Notes: generated by a model not told the origin, from the sequence alone. Counted from the first letter of the stretch, positions 11,481 through 23,914 are shown. The stretch: 64,000 bases of DNA from Chelydra serpentina (GCA_037349315.1 JBAIAC010000059.1:18322501-18386500), one strand, 5' to 3'. Numbers and translations: made by a program.

Positions 11481-12733
11481 CTACCAACACTGAGTATAAT
11501 TGTAGACCATGGGCTACAGATGTTATAAGTGAGATCAATACATGCAGCATCCTACAAGCATTTATCAAGTCTAAACACATTCTTATCGACTTAACAATGC
11601 TAACACACAGGTTGAGCCATCCTGGTTTCCCGCTATGCATTTGTCAGTGTTCAGTGAGACTTTGGGGCCTTGGTATGAGGTGGCACCTGGCCTGCCTGCA
11701 TCACTTGCATCACTGGCCTGTGGTAATCACTTACCACACCACACTCCTTCCCCCTTGTCCCTGTACTGTGTTGGGTAGATTGCTGCCCAGAGTTACTGGA
11801 AGTGTACTGACTATGGTCTTAATGGTCTGAGATTCTGATCCAACTCCCATTGAAGTTAATGGAAAGAGTCCCAAGCAAATCAGTGATAATGGAGCAGGAG
11901 GAACTCAACAGCTTCCTCAAGTGATTCATCTTCTTTGGGGTAGGCAAATAAAGATAGAATGCAAACAGACAAATCCAGCAGCAAACTGGAGCCGGACTGA
12001 AGGCATGGCAGCACCAAATTGCAGTGCCAGGCAGGACGTGAGTCTGGGACTCGGCTCCCTCCCCAGACTCAATGGGTGTCAGTAGCAATGTGGCTGGTCT
12101 CCTGGGGAATGGGTGAAATGCCAACCCCTTGGAGTTACTCAACACTGCAGGCTGCAATACTCAAAGTGCAGGAAGGAGCATTCTGCACTCCCAGTTGGAG
12201 GGAAAGAATCATCTCAGCATGAAGAGGAAGGGGCGCCGCCCATGCTCAAAACGCCTAGGGGACAGTGCAGACAATGACAAAAATAACAAAAACTGAATAT
12301 GAAAGGAATAAATAAATAAAAGCAGATGGAGTTGTGCAGCATCTATGCAGAGGGCTCTTCCCACCAGCATTCCAGGCGTACCAAGACCGGTCACCTCCCC
12401 TGACTTGATTACTCTGTCCTCATTTAACTGGAGAACTTCACTATAAGATCCATCTGGTATTCCTCATCTGTGAGGAAAGCAAAACCTCATGTCTCTGACA
12501 AATAAACTGCAGCTGTTCTTCTAACTATCTCCCTCTCTCACACACACACACACATAAACACACACACACACCAAAGAGAATCCAGTTCTCCTCTTTTTGA
12601 ATTCCCAGCAGAAGTGTCATCTCCTGAAAAGATAAACAGTCAGATTATAGCTAATCAAAAACCTTTGAAATTTCCTCCAAACAAAATTTTTTTTTACATT
12701 AACAATTCTCCCCTGTTTTTCAACTGGATCTCA
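11481..12733. other. No identifiable feature
   Basis: Only a CA microsatellite at its right part. No gene. Confidence 0.4.
12539..12571. repeat. (CA)n microsatellite
   Basis: Two CA runs separated by 'taaa'. Confidence 0.95.
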
Positions 12734-13249
12734 GGCCTTGTCAACACATAGAAGTTGGACTGATTTAACTTAAATCAGCTTTTAAATTGATGAGTTAAAC
12801 TAGTGCAAAACCATGTATAGACACGCTGATTTTAGTTTAAACCTAGTCCTAATTGATGATATGTAAATGAGGTTTATAATGATTTAAAAGTGTCCACATA
12901 GTCCTTTGCAGTGGTTTAACTAAATCAATTTTAAACAAAACCTTAGTGCAAATTGGTGTACCAACAAACCCTAAGTAAGGCCTGGTCTGTACTTGAAAGT
13001 TGTACCTGTAGAACTATGTTGATTAGGAGAATGATTTTTTTTTTTTACTAATATAGTTATACCAGTATAATTCACAATGTGGATGCAATTACGCCAGTAT
13101 AAAGGTACCTTATACCAGAACAGCTGATTCTCATGCTTGGACAAGAATAAGTTATACTGGTATAACTGCATCCACACTAGGGGGTTGTTTCACTTTAACT
13201 ATTCAATAGATTTAAATCAGTATAACTTTTATATGCAGACACATCCTCA
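12734..13249. mobile_element. Two adjoining Harbinger-like MITEs
   Basis: One copy spans about 12734-12971 (start GGCCTTGTCAACACA, T/A-rich TTTAAA motifs) and a second about 12979-13249 (start GGCCTGGTCTGTACTT, end GCAGACACATCCTCAGG). The second includes 'gcaattacgccagtataaag', shared with 2876-3125. Borders are approximate. Confidence 0.65.
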
Positions 13250-13710
13250 GGCTATTTATTCCCTGAAAGCAGAGACCTGTGGTTATCTTGTACCACAATT
13301 GCATTGATGTCTTCAGTCATTCACTAGAAGAACACCATGCATTCAAGTAGGTCTATAGAAGTGATCCAATACCTGAAGACCTCATGCTGTTTTTTCTTGC
13401 ACGTACTAGATTTTAAAATAACAGATTTTCTTTCTTGACTAGTCAATGTGATCTGCTAATTGCTCCAGTTCTTTTGGGGCTGATTGAACAAGAAAGAGGA
13501 GGCTGGGAAGGGCTAGTGAGGTCTTTGCAAATATAGAGAGTTGGGCAGCACACACCAGTCGGTGGGGAAAGACTTCTTTGGAGTGAGAACCTTTACCACC
13601 ATTGTGGCATGCCTGCATTGACTCACCAGTAGCCAATGGGGCTCCAAACAGGAGTCAGTACACCCATCAACATAACTCTGTGGCGAATCAGGCCCTTAAA
13701 CTGAAGCCAG

Positions 13711-13935
13711 GAGCCAAATCCTCAGCTGGTGTAAGTCAGTGTAGCTCCATTGAATTCAGATTTATACTAATTAAGGATCTGGCCTGAGGTGTCCAATTCA
13801 TTGTCATCTTGAACCCTGAGTAGCATTTTACACCAGTGCAAAGTGCCAACATTCTGATTTGGTAGCACATTACACCCATTTTGCACTTAATTTGCACTGG
13901 TGTAAGTGACGACACAAGGCACAAGGTAATGAAGA
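13711..13935. repeat. Two dispersed hairpin repeats
   Basis: 13711-13790 carries 'aaatcctcagctggtgtaag', of the family also at 22628-22700 and 23829-23914. 13830-13910 pairs TTACACCAGTGCAAAGTG with a TTTGCACTGGTGTAA arm. Confidence 0.6.
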
Positions 13936-14254
13936 ATTCGGCCCCTGGTCTCTTATTTGTCTGTTAATCACCATGCATATTTACCATCAAGCCAGATGCA
14001 TAACAACTTTTTAAAGTGTTTAACTCAGAGCTAAGCTCCCATGAGAAGAAAATCTAAAGGATAAAGGAGTTCAGGAGAGCTGGCAGTGTCTCAAGGAGAC
14101 ATACTGAATGCACAACTGCCAAGTTTTCTGATGCAAATGAAAGATACGAAGAAAAGTAAGAGGCCAATATGGCTACATCAGGAGTTCCTTAATTACCTGA
14201 AAATCAAAAAGGAATTCTACAAAAAGAGGGAATAAACCATCCCCCTAAGCAACA

Positions 14255-14820
14255 TAAGTTACACAGACATACTCACTCTCCCGCCGACATAGCTTCTGCC
14301 GCTCGCAGGGTGGGTTTTTTATGCCGACGGGAGAGGGCATCTTCACCAGACACGCTGCAGCAGTGCAACAGTATCAGTACAGTCAGGGCCGGCTCCAGGC
14401 ACCAGCCGACCAAGCACATGCTTGGGGCGGAACCTCCTAAGGGGCGGCCAATCTTGGGGCGGCGCTTGGGTTTGTTTGTTTTTTTCACTTCGGAGGGGCG
14501 GCGCTCAGGGCGGGGGGGGTTTCAGGGGGGCGGCGCTCGGGAGAGAGGGGGTGTTTTGGCAGGGTGGCACTCGGGGGGGGTTGTTTTGGGGGGGCGGCGC
14601 TCGGGGGAGGGGAGGTGTTTCGGCAGGGTGGGGTGGCACTCGGGTTTTGTTTGTTTGTTTGTTTTTGTTTTGATGGGGCAGTGCTCAGGTCAGGGGGTGT
14701 TTTTTCGGAGGGGCCGCACTAGGTTTTTTGGGGTTTTTTTTTGCTTGGGGTGGCAAAAAAGTTAGAGCCGGCCCTGAGTACAGCGGCACCACTGCAGCAC
14801 TGTAGGTATAGATATGGCCT
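14255..14820. mobile_element. Harbinger-like MITE split by hAT family B
   Basis: 'actctcccgccgacatagct' and 'atgccgacgggagagggcat' on the left, and 'cagcactgtaggtatagata' on the right of the hAT at 14384-14776, read as one MITE once the hAT is removed. The outer left border is uncertain. Confidence 0.6.
14384..14776 (+). mobile_element. hAT-type MITE, family B
   Basis: A 393-bp element beginning CAGGGCCGGCTCCAGGCACC and ending GAGCCGGCCCTG. The TSD AGTACAGT (14376-14383) pairs with AGTACAGC (14777-14784), 7 of 8. The interior is G-rich with repeated GGGGCGGCGCTCGGG-like units. It interrupts a Harbinger-like MITE. Confidence 0.9.
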
Positions 14821-16184
14821 TTGTTCTCAAAGTTAGGAAGGCCTGGGGATTCAGCCTCCAGTGTCTCTCCAAGGCACAGGAGCCATGTTAATTCTCTGTC
14901 TCTTGAGTTCAGACTCAACCCCTGCTGGGTTGCTTGATAGCTTTGTTTACAGCAAATATGTAAATTAACACAAACCACATTCCTTTGTCCAGGACAGACC
15001 TGTTTATCACCTCTGCCTAGACTAAGCTATCTTTTGGAACCTGTTCTAGCAACATTATACAGAGGGAATTCATAACTTCTCATATAAAGTGAACACATGC
15101 ATCTTACAATGATATTATTGACCAGTGCGCTATTAGTTTTTAAATAATCTCTTACAAGGCATATTTTGGACAAATATCATTGCAGTCGTGTGTAAGATGT
15201 GACTACAGGGGTGCATAGGATTACAATGATGCAGTTGCAAAAAAGGCTAACATCACTCTGGGGTGTAAGAACAAGAATGTTGTATGTAAGACATGGGAGG
15301 TAACTGTCCCATTCTATTTGGCACCGGTGATGCCTCAGCTGGAGTAATGGGTCCAATTCTGGGTGCTACACTTTAAGAAAGATGTGGACAAATTCGAGAG
15401 AGAAGAGAGGAGAGCAACAGAAATGATGAAAGGTTTAGAAAACCTGACCTATGAGGAAAAGTTACAAAAACCTGGGCATGTTTAGTCTTGAGACAAGAAG
15501 ACTGAGGGGGGACATGAAAATAGTCTTCTTTCAATACGTTAAGGGCTGTTATAAAGAAGATAGTAATCAATTGTTCTCCATGTCCACTGATGGTAGGACA
15601 AGAATTGATGGGCTTAATCAGCAGCAAAGTAGATTTAGGTTAGATATTAGGGAAAACTTTCTAACTATAAATTCTGGAATAGGCTTCCAAGGGAGGTTGT
15701 GGAATCCCCATCTTTGGAGGTTTTTAAGAACACGTTGCCCTGCCAGGGATGGTCTGGGTGTACTTGATCCTGCCTCGGCACAGGACGCTGGACTAAGGAC
15801 CTCCTGAGGTCCCTTCCAGCCCTATATTTCTATGATTCTATGATAAGGGATGTAAGGATTACATTTTAACGGGTGATATGAAAAATCAGCTGCTGATGAT
15901 TTACCTAATGTGTAAATATTTAATCACATGCTCACTTAGTGTAAGTTGGTGAATGTCCCTTGGCTTCAATAGAGCTTTGCTGATTTTATACGAGCTGAGG
16001 ACATGGCCCATTATTTTAACATAGGGACTTCTATGTTACGTAAGTAGCTCCTCTGATCGACATTGTGAAGTCCGAAAACTAGATACGAAGAGAAGTATTA
16101 AAAGCAATTTATTACGAATGTAAATAAAGTTGATCTACAGAGCTTTATATTCTCCCATATTATTATTTCTATTAGAGTAGCATC
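14821..16184. other. Spacer around a CR1 fragment
   Basis: Outside the CR1 at 15235-15843, nothing is recognised. Confidence 0.4.
15235..15843 (+). mobile_element. CR1 LINE 3' fragment
   Basis: The sequence follows the CR1 C-terminal pol region: the plus strand reads like PQLE.WVQFWVLHFKKDVD, then a 3' UTR with 'tgaggtcccttccagccctat' style wording and tail TTCTATGATTCTATGA. Frameshifts and a stop show it is dead. Confidence 0.9.
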
Positions 16185-16380
16185 TAGAAGCCACAGTCAA
16201 GACCAGGGACCCATTGTGTTAAGGACTGTACAGTCCTTGCCCCAAACTGCGTATAGTCTAAACAGATATGAAGTGACTTGCCCGAGGTCACACAGCAGGT
16301 CAGTGGTGGAGCCTGGAACAGAACCCAGATCTCCTGGTACTCATGCTGATGCTATCCACTAGATCATGCTGGCATACTAC
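16185..16380 (-). repeat. MIR-type SINE
   Basis: 'gaagtgacttgcccgaggtc', 'acacagcaggtcagtggtgg' and 'gctatccactagatcatgct' cover the core and the complement of the tRNA-derived head. Confidence 0.85.
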
Positions 16381-16779
16381 TAGCATGTAGTTCAATATAC
16401 AGCATAAGCAACTCACACACATGTGGTTGCTGGCATATTGCGCAGAAGGGGAAGACAATAACAGACCATCTAAGAACAACAAAATACTGTACATCCCAAA
16501 ATGCGGAGGGGAACCTAGCCAAGTATGCTTTTTCCTTCAGTAGAATTTTCTCTCTCTCATGCGTGTGTTAATCTGAATCAGAGTTTTGTTTGTCTAGGAA
16601 AGTGTATTATCCTGGAAGCTGGAAGCTTCTAAAAAGAAAAACCCTCTAGATCACAAAAATATTATACATTTTTTAAAAAGAGTAAATGCAAGAAAGAGAT
16701 GCAGTAAGACAGGGAAATAACAGAAGGAAACACTCTTCATTAGGGTTTACAACTGAACCCTACATTTACACGTATCTTT

Positions 16780-16925
16780 GGGGCAGGCTCTCTCTCTTTT
16801 TTTTTTTTTTTTTTTTTTTCTTATTTTCGTCTTTTTGTTCTGTGTTTGTACAGTACCTAGCACAATGGGGTACTGGTGCATGACTGGAGAGCCTAGGTGC
16901 AACAATAATACAAACAAATAACAAG
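16780..16925 (+). repeat. Old dispersed repeat tail with T run
   Basis: 'tttgtacagtacctagcaca' and 'aacaataatacaaacaaata' match the tail at 6.5 kb. A 23-base T run fills 16797-16819. Confidence 0.55.
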
Positions 16926-17011
16926 AAATGATTAATTTAAAAAAAGACAAGAGCCTGATTTTCATTTACATTAAGGCCCCTTTGCACAAGTCTGGCAAAG
17001 GCTACTCACCT

Positions 17012-17053
17012 TAAAGCCCCTTTACACGGCCACAATGGTGTAAAGGGGCCTTA
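17012..17053. repeat. Short hairpin repeat
   Basis: TAAAGCCCCTTTACAC and GTGTAAAGGGGCCTTA form 16-bp arms with one mismatch around a 10-nt loop, just before the CR1 at 17058. Confidence 0.7.
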
Positions 17054-17057
17054 GTGA

Positions 17058-18483
17058 AAATAGACTCATAGACTTTAAGGTCAGAAGGGACCATCATGAT
17101 GACCTAGTCTGACCTGCACATTGCAGGCCACAGAACCTCAGCCCTCTACCCCTTCTTCCACCCCCTCCCCCGACTCCTGTAATACACCCATAACCTCTGG
17201 CTGAGTTACTGAAGTCCTCAAATCATGATTCAAGGCTTTGCGTTACTGATAACCTGCCATATACACTAGTTTAAACCTGCAAATGACCCATGCCCCGTGC
17301 TGTAGAGGAAGGCAAAAAATCGCCAGAGTCTCTGCCAAGCTGACCCAGGGGGAAATTCCTTCCCGGCCCAAAATATGGCGATTAGTTAAACTCTGAGCAT
17401 GTGGGCAAGACCCACCAGCCAGACAGCTGAGAAATAATTCTCTATATTAACTCACAGCCCTCCCATCTAGTGTCCCATCACCAGCCATTGGAAATATTTG
17501 ATGCTAGCAGTCACAGATCGGCTACATGCCATTGTAGGCAGTCTCATCATCCCATCCCATCCATAAACTTATCAAGCCCAGTCTTGAAGCCAGTTAGGTT
17601 TTTTGCTTCCACTGCTCCCCTTGAAAGGCTGTTGCAGAACTTCACTCCTCTGATGGTTAGAAACTTTCACCTAATTTCAAGCCAGTTTATATCTATTTGT
17701 TCTTGTATCTACATTGGCACTTAACTTAAATAATTCCTCTCTCTCCCTGGTATTTATCCCTCTGAGGTATTTACATCATATCTCCCCTTAGCCTTCTTTT
17801 GGTTAGGCTAAACAAGTCAAGTTCTTTGAGTCTCCTCTCATAAGGTAGGTTTTCCATTTCTTGGATCATCCTAGTAGCCCTTCTCTGAACCTGTCCCATT
17901 TTGGATTCATCCTTCTTAAACATGGGAGGTGAGAACTGCACACAGTATTCCAGATGAGGTCTCTCCAGTGCCTTGTATAATGGTACTAACACTTCCCTGT
18001 CTGTACTGGAAATACCTCAACTGATGCATCCAAGGACTGCATTAGCCTTTTTCACAGCCGATTCACATTGTCATCCTGTGATCAACCAATACACCCAGAT
18101 CTTTCTCCTCCTCTGTCACTTCCAACTAATACGTCCCCAGTTTATAGCAAAAATTCTTGTTGTTAGTCCCTAAATGCATGACCTTGCACTTTGCACTATT
18201 AAATTTCATCCCATTTCTATTACTCCAGTGTACAAGGTCGTCCAGATCTTCTTGTTTGATAATCCGGTCGTCCTCCGTATTGGCAATACCTCCCAACTTC
18301 ATGTCAAGCGCAAACTTTATTAACACACTCCCACTCTTTGTGCCAAAGTCAGTAATAAAAATGTTAAATAAGATTAGTCCCAAGACCGATCTCTGGGCAA
18401 CTCCACTAATAACCTCCCTCCAGCCTGACAGTTCACTTTTCAGTATGATCGGCTGTAGGATCAAGCCCACAAATATTCACTGA
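17058..18483 (-). mobile_element. CR1-type LINE 3' fragment with decayed RT
   Basis: On the minus strand a pol segment (18470-18126) reads SVLGLILFNIFITDFG...KFALDMKLGG...CKVMHLGTNN, then the C-terminal region ([53 protein letters not shown]) and a 3' UTR ending near 17060. The FADD catalytic box is altered to FALD, and several stops interrupt the frame. Confidence 0.9.
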
Positions 18484-19137
18484 TTAAACAGCCCTAAATA
18501 GTTTTCATGGAGTTCATGTTGTCTACCACACCACACCCCAATAGTCAAGTGTACAATGGGGATTTTTGCATGGGAAATGTAGAGGATAGGACAGGCTAAC
18601 TTGTGTTTCCAGGTTCCAACAGAAGCCACCCCCTGTTGGTCACAACTTCTTTACACATAAATTTCAGCCTAGAGGGAGGATCAGACGAAGAGTTATTAGC
18701 AGTTGAGCCTGCCCTAGGAAATGAAGACTCTCCCTTCCCTTTGAATCTTATTTCCAGCAGAGGGAGTTTGCAAAGCTGCAATCAAAATGAAAATGCTACC
18801 TTCGTATAGGTCCTTAACCAAAGCCCATTGCAGTCAAAGGGAGTCTTACCACTGAATTCAATGAGCTTTGAATAAGGACCAGAAAGTGGTGAAATGGCAC
18901 AACAAGGCAAGGTTCAAGATATCAAGAAATTGCATCTCTAAACAATTGCTTCTTGGAACAGCTAGTTGAAGAGTATAAGAGAGGAGGCTACTCTCAACTC
19001 CATCCTCAGTATCTCACATAAGTTGGTTCACAAAATAACTACAGTTAAGTCATTAAGTTACTAGTTACCACAATATAATATCCAGAAAAAACACATTAAA
19101 ATGGAGTTAAGGTTAAGAGTGCATATCAGTAATCTGG
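18484..19137. other. No identifiable feature
   Basis: A worn hairpin repeat may lie at 18816-18880; otherwise nothing. Confidence 0.4.
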
Positions 19138-20330
19138 GTAAAATACATTATAGCACTGTAGTAATTATCCCAAATCCAAGAGTTATAAACTTGTGAAATT
19201 CAGGGTTTAAGATTCAATTTAAAAGAAATCCAAAAATGTTAGCATGGTTAGGTATGGTAGTGCATAGTTCAGGCACTCAAACAACCTTAACTCTGCCCAC
19301 CACTGATGCCTAGGGGTGGGGCGGGGCAGGGAGAGGGAGGAAAAAATCTAATATATCTTTAAGAATCAGTCTAGTCTTGGTCCACAATCACTAACACGCT
19401 GTAATGAAACCTATGGTTTTTGCATGATGTCACTAAAGGGCAGAATTGGTTTCTGCTGAAGAAGAAAGTTTAGTTATGAAGAATAATGGGAAAAAATACC
19501 ATTAATTCTAAAAAATAATTATTCAAATGTAGCCTATGTTTATGCATAAGATTTCAGTGAGTTTTAACTACATAGGAAGCTTCAAGTGTCTACATCAGGA
19601 GTAGCCAACCTGAGCCTGAGAAGGAGCCAGAATTTCCCAATGTACATTGCCAAAGAGCCACAGTAATACATCAGCAGCCCCCCGCCACCTCCAGCACCTC
19701 CTGCCCACCGGCAGCCCTGCTGATCAGCACCTCCCCCTCCCTCCCCTTGCCTCCTGCTCACCACGATCAGTTGTTTCACAGTGTATAGGAGGCTCTGGGA
19801 TGGAGGGAGGAGGAGCAAGGGTGCAGCAGGCTCAGGGGAGGGGGCAGGAAGGGGCGGAGTCAGCACCTATGTAAGGAGCCGCATATTAACTTCTGAAGAG
19901 CCGCATGTGGCTCCGGAGCCACAGGTTGGCCACCCCTGGTCTACATCATTCGGTTACTGAGATCATTAGGGGCCACACACACAAAAAACAAAAAAAGTCA
20001 ACACAGGATGCAAACATTTTTAACGTTCACATTAATTTTAATTCCAAAACTAATAACTAAATTTACTCATAAATTCTCACAACTCACAAAAGAAATTCGA
20101 ACAATAATAATTTGATGCTCACGGGGTTGCTGTAATTTTGGGTAGGATACATTGTATTTTTAAAAGTCAAAAAACATTACATGGATGTTGTAATGATCCT
20201 AAACCTAAGCATTATATACCCAGGAAATTCAGAGTTAAGGTTAAACTTCAAAAAAATCAAAATATGTTAAGGTATGGAAATCCACAGTTAAGACCAAACA
20301 ACCTTAACTTTGTCTTGCAGTGCTGCCGTG
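19138..20330 (+). repeat. Duplicated unidentified module, two copies
   Basis: 19138-19300 and 20146-20330 share the same order of phrases: a GGGTAxxATACATT start, a GAAATTCAGxGTTxA phrase, AAAxAAATCxAAAxxTGTTA, GTATGG and finally AAACAACCTTAACT. Both are on the same strand about 1 kb apart, with a hAT element between them. Class unknown. Confidence 0.6.
19596..19938 (+). mobile_element. hAT-type non-autonomous element, family A
   Basis: A 343-bp sister of 2377-2781 (shared CTGAGCCTGAGAAGGAGCCA start and GGCTCCGGAGCCACAGGTTG end). The 8-bp TSD GTCTACAT is at 19588-19595 and 19939-19946. Confidence 0.95.
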
Positions 20331-20639
20331 CAATAACTGTATGATTAAGGCATTTTCGTGTTTTCAGCCCTATATTAAAGTAAAGTGATTTTCAAAGATT
20401 ATTTTCATATTTTTCCCTTCATGGCTAGTCCCTGCAAGTCTAACTATAAATAAATATAATTATCAAAAACTATAGTTTTAAATTAATTGTCATTCAAATA
20501 AATTAATGGATTTATTTGGAAATCCTCTGTAAATGTATTCTATACTCAAAGAGTAAGTGCTGTAAATTTGGGAAAGATAAACTATTATTCAGACATAACA
20601 AAGAAGTTGCATCCCTTCTTTAAGGGCAAAAGAGCACGC

Positions 20640-21125
20640 GAGCTTAATGCAATCTGTCCACCATGATTATGTTCAACATCCTCAAGGAAGGAAAGTGACC
20701 AAAAAATAGCATGGTGACACAAAACTTTAGAAAGGGGGATTTCAGAACATTGAGGAAGCAAGTCATAAAGGGCTTAAAGTAAAAAATAAATCAATTCTTA
20801 GATTTATGGTATGTGTTGGAAGCCTCCAAACCAAGAAGGTCACAAAAAGAATGCTTAACCCTAAACAAAAAGGGAGATAGGAAATGAAGAAGTAAATCAG
20901 TAAATCTATGGCTAAAGTAAATCTATGGCTAAATAGAAAGGTTGAAGAGGCTTTTTCTGTTCTGAGATGTCTTTCAGATCGGAAAGCCAACCCTACCGAA
21001 GCCAATACAAAGAAATATAAACTATGAAAGGAAATACGTAAGAAGGCAAGTAGGAAGGCTAAGAGGGATTTTGAAGAAGAGGCAGCAATAAAGACAAATA
21101 ATAAGAAATTCTGCAAGTAAAGCAG
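20640..21125 (+). repeat. Probable worn LINE coding fragment
   Basis: The plus strand near 20930-21120 translates, with breaks, as a Lys/Arg-rich region like the endonuclease-RT linker of CR1/L2 LINEs ('RKASRKAKRDFEEEA'). The minus-strand open frame across it is a shadow. Confidence 0.4.
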
Positions 21126-21494
21126 AAGCATAGAAGCCTGTCATTTGATTTTCTTAGCCATCTTGGGAAGTTACTGGGGATGCATTGTGCTGTGTTCTTC
21201 TGAAAAGGCCCAAAAGGTCAGAGCTAGAGTTCCATAACAGCAGGGTTGAGTGATGTTCTCATTGTCATATCTCCAGCAAATTGTGCTGTGTCTTCTGAAG
21301 TAACTCTAAAATGGATGGTATTTTCTGAAGCACAAGCAAAATGCTAAAATGGATAGGATTGGATGGAATGTGATGTTGGAACCACAGATCACTCTTGTGC
21401 AACAACACACTGGCCAGAGTGTGTCTTTGTCATTATCTCAACCCATACTACCTCTGTTGCGGATAAACCATATAACAAGGTTTGTGAGGATTTA

Positions 21495-21830
21495 CCCTGC
21501 CGCTCAATAGTAGAAGCCCATGTGCTCTGACTCAGAGGTCAGAAGTTCAATCCCTACTTGTGGAACCCATTTAGAAGTATTGTTAGATGTGGTAATTCAA
21601 ACTGCTGTGAACTTATGATGTTTAGGACAAACTTCCCTGGCTAAAGGGTATATGTAACTCAATTGTGTCTTTGCCCTACCTCTTTCCCCCACAATAGCTG
21701 GAGTTTATAAATCTGATACTGCCTTCAAGTTAACATAGCTAGTCTTTTAGCTCAAGCTTTGTAGGCTCATGCTTTTGGATCTGGAGGTCCCAGATTCAGT
21801 CCCTACAGCCCACTAGTCTAGGGGGTCATT
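21495..21830 (+). repeat. Two tRNA-like SINE heads
   Basis: 21495-21565 has 'tagaagcccatgtgctctga' and a B-box-like GGTCAGAAGTTCAATCCC. 21735-21830 has 'agctcaagctttgtaggctc' and GGTCCCAGATTCAGTCCC. Neither folds into an intact tRNA by eye. Confidence 0.5.
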
Positions 21831-22627
21831 ACACCTGTTTTTGTATACAATAGTTATGAATCTAGTTGTCTTAGACTGGTCTAACAATGCACATGGCCAA
21901 AGCTCCAGTAACTGCAGCCAACAGAAAGGTGAAGTAATCACTCCATAACACACTTCCTAGCTTGTTTTATTGAGATTATGAAATGGTATGTCTACTTAAA
22001 AATAAAGAAAATAGCTGGAACTGTAGGTCATAGACACAGGAATGACATCACTGGTAACCTCCCGCTCCTCTCTGTACGTGCATCAAAGGGAAACTAGACT
22101 CCTCCATTTTCCGTCTTATCTGCCTCTTCAAAAAAGATACATCATCTTTTATGACCTGGCTGAAGGCACACAACTTTATAAGAACCAGAAATCAAGAAAA
22201 TGCATGTTTTTAGGCTGACAGGATTTTTTATAAGATTTCTTTTTCAATTAAATATTTTTATTGTACAAAGGAAAACGAAGAGCACTATAGAGTTTACAAT
22301 GAAGTAAGAAAAAAGATAACCAAGTTCATCAGACTTTACACCAATGTTTGACATTGGTACATTTCTTTTGAATTGTAAGAGCACCTGGAGAAAAAGCGCC
22401 AGAGAAACATCAAACAAGCCATAGGAAACAAGAGAAAGATGACATTGTAGACAAAGTAGGTGAGACATAAGAAATACCATGAGGAGCAAGAAAGTTATCC
22501 AAATGCAATGATGACATCAGTCTAGAACTGTTTTAAGCACTGTTACACCAGCTCCACCGATAAAGTGTCCTATATATATTGCCACTCCGCAGTTAGGTCA
22601 GCTAAACAACTCTAAAAATAAAGACAT

Positions 22628-22700
22628 CAAGCCAGCTCCTCAGCTGGTGTAAATCAGCATCGCTCCATTGACATTAATTACAGGCAGAGGATCTGGCCCC
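22628..22700. repeat. Dispersed hairpin repeat
   Basis: 'cagctcctcagctggtgtaa' and 'cagaggatctggcccc' are half-worn arms of the family seen at 23829. Confidence 0.55.
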
Positions 22701-23828
22701 AATTGTCATCAAATTTGAAGAGCTCTTCACTTCTTTTGCTTGTACTATTCCCAGAACTACCATGTCACTCATTCCAGTTCTGTATGCTGGGAGAAGTAGG
22801 TGATTTCTGGTGTTGTACGATTCGATGTTTCACTGCCAACAAGGCCCATCAGAATGTTCCAATGTTCCCATGAATCATTAAGAGTAAGCTTTTGGTTGGT
22901 GGGCACCAATATAAACAATTTGGCAGGATAAAAGAAGTCCTTGATACTAAGTGTACCTTTTATCAATATTTTTACAGCTTCATTACATATGACAGAGAGC
23001 TAAGGAATCCTCCAGATTTCCAATACCTATGTTTCTTTAATGCCTGCTTGGAATGTAAAGGTCCAAGTCATGTGAAAAATAATCTGCTGGTGAATTAGTT
23101 AAAAAGGAGAGCTCAATTAATGCTTTTTCTGTATCATGCTCAATTTTGTTCCACTGTCCCTGGGATCCTTGAATCCTGACTCCATTTATGTTGAAGGGTT
23201 CTCCATACTTTTTCCAGTGGAAGGTCAATAGGCATATATTGATGCAGTGGGACTAGTATGCTGACCATGTTTTCTTTTATTTTTAATAAAATAAGTTAGT
23301 TGATTCCAGAGCTGCTTCTGCATTGGGGCCAAACTGATTGGCTAATAAATGTGTGGCATTGCCAATTTTTATAGTTCATTTGTAGGTGCTGCCAAAACTG
23401 CAGCCAAATTTTTGCAGCAATGACTTAAAAGTATCTCTGTGGGGATTGGATGCAACAAGGCTAACATCACCCTTTTCTATCAATTGCTTCCGCACCATTG
23501 GTTTGCCTGCATTTAATGAAGCTGAATTACCCCACAGTACTGAATCGTTATATAGCAATGGCTTAACATTTTTCTTTTGTTGCTACATTAGAATAGGCTT
23601 GAGCAGGAATACATGGTGGTATAGGAGTTCATGTTCTAATGCTGGTGAATGATGTGCTATATCTAGGGATCATGAGAAGGTTTCTCTCAAGAGGAAGGCA
23701 CTGTAATACATTCTAATATTGGGAAACTAGAATCTCTCCCTTTCTTGCAAAAAGGTGTAGTGGTTTTTTTCCCCCTACTTGCTACTGAAACCTTTCCCAT
23801 CCTCTGCTCCCTTTTTCATAAAAAATGG

Positions 23829-23914
23829 GGCCAGATTCTCAGCTAGTGTAAATCAACAGATTTCCATTGACGACAAAGGAGTTACACCAATTTACACAGC
23901 TGAGAATCTCGCCC
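23829..23914. repeat. Dispersed hairpin repeat
   Basis: GGCCAGATTCTCAGCTAGTG at the left pairs with TTTACACAGCTGAGAATCTC at the right. It is the best preserved of its family here. Confidence 0.7.

Larger units (their letters stand above)
21126..23828. other. Mostly unidentified spacer
   Basis: Apart from tRNA-like SINE heads (21.5-21.8 kb) and a hairpin at 22628, no feature is recognised. Confidence 0.4.

Noticed and set aside
11147..11830. Open frames up to 213 codons around 11.2-11.8 kb
   Set aside because: They arise from the GC-rich transposon-like element and read across its edge into unrelated sequence.
14310..14765. 151-codon Gly/Arg-rich frame
   Set aside because: It is the G-rich interior of the hAT MITE at 14384-14776.
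21495..21830. tRNA-like boxes considered as tRNA genes
   Set aside because: B-box-like motifs exist but no cloverleaf or acceptor stem can be drawn; SINE heads are more likely.
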